This document shows positions 56,330 through 64,000 of a stretch of 64,000 nucleotides of DNA, in pieces (the stretch's first letter is position 1; every line of letters starts with the position of its first letter). The stretch comes from Bolinopsis microptera. Taxonomy: Eukaryota; Ctenophora; Tentaculata; Lobata; Bolinopsidae. The translations under genes were made by a program, and so were the position numbers. Where the stretch lies: the NCBI RefSeq assembly GCF_026151205.1, contig NC_087077.1:6968483-7032482 (forward strand). Direction: 5' to 3'. Under the pieces are notes generated by a model. It worked only from the letters and a program-made list of their open reading frames with translations, was not told the DNA's origin and did no database searches.

Positions 56330-58560
56330 TTGTAGCCACTGACATCCCTTCAAAATATGTTTTTCACATCCTTTCACATTATATAATATCATGTTTATTG
56401 TTCGTGTACATTTGTGGCTAAATTTCTGCGGTCCTGAATTGTTTGAATTCCTTCACACCGTTCCTTCTCCCTTTCTCCAACTCAAATTACATTTGTGGCC
56501 AGAAAATTAAATTTTGACAGCTTCACCACTAGATCTTAGTAAATTTGAAAATGTAAGTTTTGCAGGCTGAACGGGTTTTCAGTTCCCTGGCTCCCTGGCC
56601 CTGGTTTCTTTGACTTAATGTTTAAAAATTCCTGTCTTTTCTCGATGTTGTGTGCTCAGGAGTCAGGGTGTTTGTTTGGTCTGCTAATGATCGTGATGCA
56701 CTCAGCGCTCTCTAAAAGCTGCAGCAGACGGGGTTTGGATTTAACTGGAAGGATATTGAAATTGACCAGCCATTGAAGATGAAATCTTGATCTCCAGCTA
56801 ATTGAATAATTCTGAGAACTTGCTTGATCGTCCCATTCTAAAGTTATTGACCCAGCTTATCGTTACATAATGAGACGCGAGAATAGATTATTGAGTAGAT
56901 ATTGTAGACTCATAACTATATTTGTAAATAACCGCGCAGCCGATAGTTGGGCATTCTCGGCCACAATGATCTAGTAGCATTATGTTTCATATGACAATAT
57001 GATAGAATCGAGTGTTGAATCGAATAAGATAATAGCCCGTGACGTCACATATCTGATGCACCAGACTTACATCTTCTTCTAAGTTCGTAAAATTCTATTG
57101 TTTGCAAATAGCAAATAATCCAGAATGATCCCTATCACGGCATGTCCCTCATTTCTCTTGTGCAAATACCTACATATAATATGATGATAGTTAGCTTTGC
57201 GGTAACATCCACTGCACTCTGTTATTTCTACCGTGATCGATTGACGGATTGGCTCTGAACTTGCCAGCTTGTGCACGATCATGGGTGAAAGAAGCTATAC
57301 AAATTTCTGAATGCCAACTCTCAGATACTACGAGATGTGTCCAGTTTTGTACTGACCGAAATTTTGTCTTATGCTCTAAGTATTAGTGTGCATGTCTGAG
57401 GCCCATATCATTCATAACTTCATGAGAATCAATGTTACAGGCTAGCTTCTATAATGCTTGTGATGCTATCAATTACACGCCACACGTACCGTGAGTTTTA
57501 AAATCTTCATCAGTGATGTCTCTTGTGTTAAACTGTGTGCGAGTTGCTTTTCTTGTCCCTCTCTTTAGTTTATAACAGTTTACACTTTACAAGATTTAAT
57601 ACTTTCCGTACTTGGTGTATTTTTGGATATTCTAGAGAGGGGTGACCTGTTGAATCTGTGATCTAACTTCTAGCACCTCGGCCTCCTTTACTATTCGTAA
57701 TGAGGCAGCCTTTACTTTTCTGGCTTTCTAAAAATTGTGTTTCTTTGAGTTTTTTTGTATCATCGCTTCAATGGTACAACTTGAATGCGTCTAAGTTTAT
57801 TTCACTTCAATCTTGACATCAATTTGCATTATATTATATTTATTAAAATATATTGGTAGTCGGCTGATCCTTACCCTCGCATAATATATCTTAAAAGATC
57901 CGCCGCTAAAGTTTATAATTGGTTGATTAGTTGTCGACATGCTAGATTACAGACGCTAGTTGTCTGTGATCATTATGCCCAACTGCAGATCATTTGCTTT
58001 CCTGGTGTCGGGCCATTTTTTGAGAACTTTATGGGATTCTTCTTACAGTTTATGTGTTTAAACTGTCCCATTATGCCGTTTACAGGCCTAGTGACAATTG
58101 TCATGTATAAATATAATGACCCTATCAGAGTATCAGATTGTAACCTGTGTAAAGGTAGCGAACCTGACCAGTGAGCTCGTCTTGACTCTCGCGGATACAA
58201 CTTTCTAACTTCGTAGTTAAGGATGGCCTGCCGTTATAACTTTATAACTTTGTAGTAAAAGAAAGTTACTTGCCGTTTTTGGTAAGAAGCAAAATGCTCT
58301 CTTTTTGAGTTATTGAGACTTGTCTGCATGCAGATTGGTTAAAACGAGGCTTATGTAATGTTGTAATTGTTTGTAGCTTTGTAGACGATGCTTGTCTTGT
58401 GCTGGTATGCTTGTTAGTATCAGCATTTACTAGAGAGCTCTGTAAATATACAAATATAAACCGTCCATCAACAATTTTGAACGTCATTGAACTATACTGT
58501 GTTCGTGTTTGGCCACAATTGCGAATTATTGCAATTTTCGTTATCTAAAAGGGCTGGACG
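56330..58560. other. No gene seen
   Basis: AT-rich spacer with short unsupported frames (57079-57282 minus, 57923-58174 plus). No repeat or RNA signal. Confidence 0.45.
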
Positions 58561-58565
58561 ATTAA

Positions 58566-59280
58566 GGGGGCCCCCGATTATTAGGGGTCAGATCATATGA
58601 CGTATAATTAGTGATGTGACGTATAATTAGTGATGTGATCCACCAGCTATGATCTACAGAACATGTGAACTCTACCCTATATCTAGCCCAGTTTAATTTC
58701 CGAACAAGGATTCCCGGATCGGGACTGAGAAAGCTGTAAATGAGTTCCCGTCACAAGTGTGAGTGAAGTGAGGGGTGTCAGAGGGCATATGCGGATGTGA
58801 TACGCTGTCGACATATGGTAATGCGGACACCGCAGGGGATTGTTCTGTAGACACTAATGCTGTCGGTTTGACAAGACATAAGCCCCGGCACAATCTCCAA
58901 AAGCGTAGCAAGGATTCTCACCGTACGTAAGAATGCGATACTATTGTCTTTCATCTTCCAGTATATATACCTAAGAACACTTGATCGGCTAACTCCCCTC
59001 GCCTGCCTATGGCACGTACGTCTCACATCCCTTGATACGAGAACCCTCTTTAGCAAGAGCTCCCGTCCCTTATGTGATCTACGAGTCGAGCAGTCAGATC
59101 ATGTTCACTTCTTAATGTACGGCTATGATTTACAGAATTGACATGTGATTTGTGAACTCTACCCTATATCTAGCTCATTTCTGGGTCAATTAAATTCTAC
59201 TGATGGATCACATCACTAATTATACGTCACATCACTAATTATACGTCATATGAATTGACTCCTAATAATCGGGGGCCCCC
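58566..59280. mobile_element. MITE with GGGGGCCCCC ends
   Basis: Inverted repeats of about 85 bp start GGGGGCCCCCGATTATTAGG and hold two copies of ACGTATAATTAGTGATGTG on each side. A further subterminal string ACTCTACCCTATATCTAGC appears on both sides in direct orientation. No transposase. No clear target duplication. Confidence 0.8.
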
Positions 59281-59284
59281 CTTT

Positions 59285-61990
59285 GTCGGCCTCCCATCTA
59301 AAAGAACAATAATGAATAAATCGTCCCCTTCGCTATGGCAGAATTGGCGAACACATGACAAAATGGTCGTAAATTTATTTGACAAAGATCCTCTCCCCAC
59401 TCAATCAATCGCCCAAATACAGTGACCTAGAATAGCCCTCTTGTAAATATCTCTTCATCCGTGAGACGTGACCACAATCCGCCCCCACATTCCACCCCCA
59501 CTATTTTCCCGCGTTTTCTGGTTATTCTCGTGAGGTTCCGCCCCCGCCCCATACAGATATTAATACATTACAGTCTCCCACACACACAAACACACTTAAA
59601 CACACTTAAGCACAGGCCCCCATGTGGTCCTCGTTCACCGCCTCAACTTCTCTACTCGCATTGTTCGTACCAGAATTTGTAATTTTACTTCTACAATTAT
59701 ATTATAATGTACTCGCTGTTATTATTCAATTTTCTGATGTTTTGTTCTCTTAGATTTGGGTGTTTTTTACTGTTCTTTCAGCAGTGAGGGTCCCCGTTTC
59801 CTGCTTTTCCATATTCTACAGAAAACATGCTTCTCATATTTTGACACTGAAAAGCTGAAGTGAAGACAGAATCTGTCTTAAATGTAAGCAAAGTGCAGTA
59901 AAATTCCTACTTATTTTCGTACAAATTTTAGACATATTCTGTCTTCGCCACCTAGCGAGGAGTCAAACCATCCTTCATCTACTCAAATCTCGTTTCTAGG
60001 GCTGTGGTCGTAAAACTTTAGTACAGTTTAGTCAACGCTCACTGCTTTACTGTAAGCACTTCCCTTTTTTGCCTTAGTTATTAAAAAGTTTTCTGTGCTT
60101 TATTTCTGTATTCTTTTAGATTTCTGAATAATGGAGCATCACCTCCTTACTCTGTATCTTATCCTAACTTCTTAACAAATGAGCAAATGACAGCAGTTCT
60201 GCTTTTTAAAAGAGTGTTTACAGTTTACACGTATGACATTAGGTCACTGTTACATTTACTTAACGTCTGTTTTGCGCCACCCTAATATTATTACATTGTG
60301 TTTAATCTTGTTTGTTATGATTGAATAGTGCTCTGGGAGGGTGTTACAATATTAGCATAAAGTGTTAAGCGCTGGGGAGGGGGGTTTGTGCTTGCTTATT
60401 CGGTTACTAGGTCGTGTTAAAATTGTGACCTTGCTTACAAGTTACTACTTAGTTCCGTGGAAATATACCACTCCTCGGTTTCTTGGAAATAGACCAACGG
60501 CTTTACCGTTTTACCATCTAATTATTATTTTTTCATTCATCTGTTATCTGATTCCTGGAGGGGGATTATTTAAAACATATAAGTGATACGAAAAGTTTGT
60601 TTTCAGCAGGAGCTTTCAGAATACATGTTTGAATCGCTTTTTCGGCTGTTATCTGATTGTGGAATTTGGGCACTATTGATTTTTTTTGATCTGATCATTG
60701 TTTTTTTTATTGTAATTGATTGAAATGAAATGATCCTTTTAATCAAACCTCTCGCAGGTTAAAAATATTCCATCGGCCTCTGCTAGTTTGTGTTTTAAGT
60801 ATACAAGTGACCACACTATTATTATGCAAATTTGTAATGTCATTAGTTTAACGTCAGTACCTAGTTGAGTGTGTACTGTGCCGGACTAACACAAAAACTA
60901 CTAAACAGTAAACACTGTATAATCTTATACTCTTCCATGTTCTTAGCAATGTGTTTTAAATGGCCGTATTCAAAATTTAAACGTTTGGTCGTGAAACATT
61001 ACAGAAACTCGGATCTCTGTATTTCACCAAGATAATTGATGTAACAATGTTCGATGTCGTATAGCAATCAGTCCTTAAAATTATCTCTGAGTCGTTATAA
61101 AGTTGTGTTCAAATTACGGTAATTCAGCCTATTGAAAAGGTTCAAAACTTTTGGCCACGAGCCACATTGGTCATTTTGTCATTTTCATATAAAAGAATGG
61201 CCATCGCTTATATTTAATTGACAGCAAAATTCACTTTCTTGGCTTAAGTCTTTAAAAGACTTTCTATAGCTCTCCAGTACTACGAAATGGTCGATGTTTA
61301 AATATGAATTCATTTTTAAATTATGGTCGTATGGCGGGCGTAGTATAATAGCACTTTGACGTTTGAGGTAAAGTCGAAACTTTTGGGCGATTGGCCTTCG
61401 TAAATGTTAAATAGATAAATGTTAGTGGTAAATAACCGCCGTCTGCACGATTTGTATTTAATTGAGATATAATCGTTGATTTATATCCTGTACTGGTCCT
61501 GGATTATTAATTGTTCTCTGATCTACTATAGAATTTTGTTGATACAACGAAGTAGATTTATTTTAGCTTCTGGCTATCTTCCAGTTCCAGGATTTATACC
61601 GGCTACAACCCACTTTTGTTCATCAGTTCTATATCTCAATAACCGCTGACTTCACAGTCTGTATTTAATTGAGATATAATCCTCTACTATAATAATACTA
61701 GCCACAATAAAATATCTTTGAAACAACGACATATCATGGGAGTTTAGAACTTTTTGCTGTCTACCATTTCCATGATTCCACCTGACTGTCAGCTCCAAAC
61801 TGCTGAGCTTAACTTTTATCTGTGTTAACTGGGTAGTTTACAGGTCTGTCTGTATGTCTGTCACTATGTAATACCATCAGCTGATAGTCAGTAGGTCACT
61901 CTGTTTATAGTATACTTATAGTTGTCCTTCCCAGTATAATATATTAGTACGTGGCCTTGTCAGGGAGCTGTTTTAACACTGCAAGCTGTA
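59285..61990. other. No gene seen
   Basis: Unannotated spacer, Pro-rich-looking C tracts at 59470-59640, otherwise AT-rich. Nothing else is supported. Confidence 0.45.
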
Positions 61991-61993
61991 ACC

Positions 61994-62122
61994 ATGAGTG
62001 TGTTAATCAGTAAACAACAGTTCACTGTAAAACTACGTCTCCTTGGTGATAAGGTCACAGCAAGTGTTACTATACCTGGGGATCTGACAGACCTGACGAC
62101 TCGTAACCAGGACTACTCATAA
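61994..62122 (+). CDS. Candidate small ORF or first exon
   Basis: ATG in AACCATGAG context opens 42 codons (MSVLISKQQFTVKLRLLGDK, then VTASVTIPGDLTDLTTRNQ and a stop). Codon composition is more balanced than the flanks, and a TATAATATATTA tract lies about 60 bp upstream. An alternative end is a donor-like GTAACC at about 62103. It has no recognised family. It could equally be chance. Confidence 0.2.
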   Translation: MSVLISKQQFTVKLRLLGDKVTASVTIPGDLTDLTTRNQDYS

Positions 62123-62124
62123 CT

Positions 62125-64000
<1,876 letters not shown>

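Overview
The window is nuclear DNA of an invertebrate animal. It is AT-rich, genes are split by GT-AG introns, and the recognisable host proteins are animal families: an anoctamin (TMEM16) and an SVOP/SV2-like major-facilitator transporter. Most of the remaining recognisable sequence is transposons of several classes: CR1/L2-like, R4/Dong-like and RTE-type LINEs, Penelope-like elements, and hAT-, mariner- and piggyBac-like non-autonomous DNA elements. I cannot name the species. A cnidarian or another TE-rich invertebrate would fit. Several open reading frames begin at non-ATG codons, so I chose ATG starts where one exists.

Layout. 0.4-5 kb: three minus-strand copies of a small single-pass membrane-protein gene; two lie in a recent direct duplication of about 1.3 kb. 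6.5-14.2 kb: five minus-strand exons encode the N-terminal part of an SVOP/SV2-like transporter. Its 6.6-kb third intron contains a complete plus-strand anoctamin gene (six exons, 752 aa) and a mariner-like element. 14.5-21 kb: a tRNA-derived SINE-like sequence, a retroelement ORF1 fragment, and a near full-length but dead CR1/L2-like LINE inserted into an older retroelement reading frame. 21-32 kb: a TTAA-flanked MITE, an (AGGGTC)n array, a Penelope-like fragment split by a G-run hAT-like element, a two-copy 0.55-kb tandem duplication with possible terminal exons, a MITE, a 230-bp satellite and GC-rich hairpins. 32-37.6 kb: an RTE-type fragment, a Dong-like LINE between two (TAA)n tracts, and a gag-like reading frame interrupted by a hAT-like element. 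37.6-47 kb: mostly featureless, with small repeats and a 38-bp hairpin. 47-48.6 kb: a 5'-truncated Penelope-like element with a long open frame. 48.6-64 kb: mostly featureless, with a third G-run hAT-like element carrying an exon-like segment, a 41-bp array of CCAAT and CACGTG boxes, a 15-bp minisatellite, a 24-nt repeat/hairpin cluster, a large-TIR MITE and a long (CT)n tract.

The most unusual items are: the small membrane-protein family; the anoctamin gene nested antisense inside the transporter intron; a roughly 45-bp sequence shared by the 5' end of the LINE and three other loci, which might be a spliced leader; the Dong-like element between TAA tracts with a repeated 3'UTR hairpin; three hAT-like elements with G-run ends and 8-bp target duplications; and several microRNA-like perfect or near-perfect hairpins. 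Everything here was read by eye. No alignment, database search or transcript data was used.
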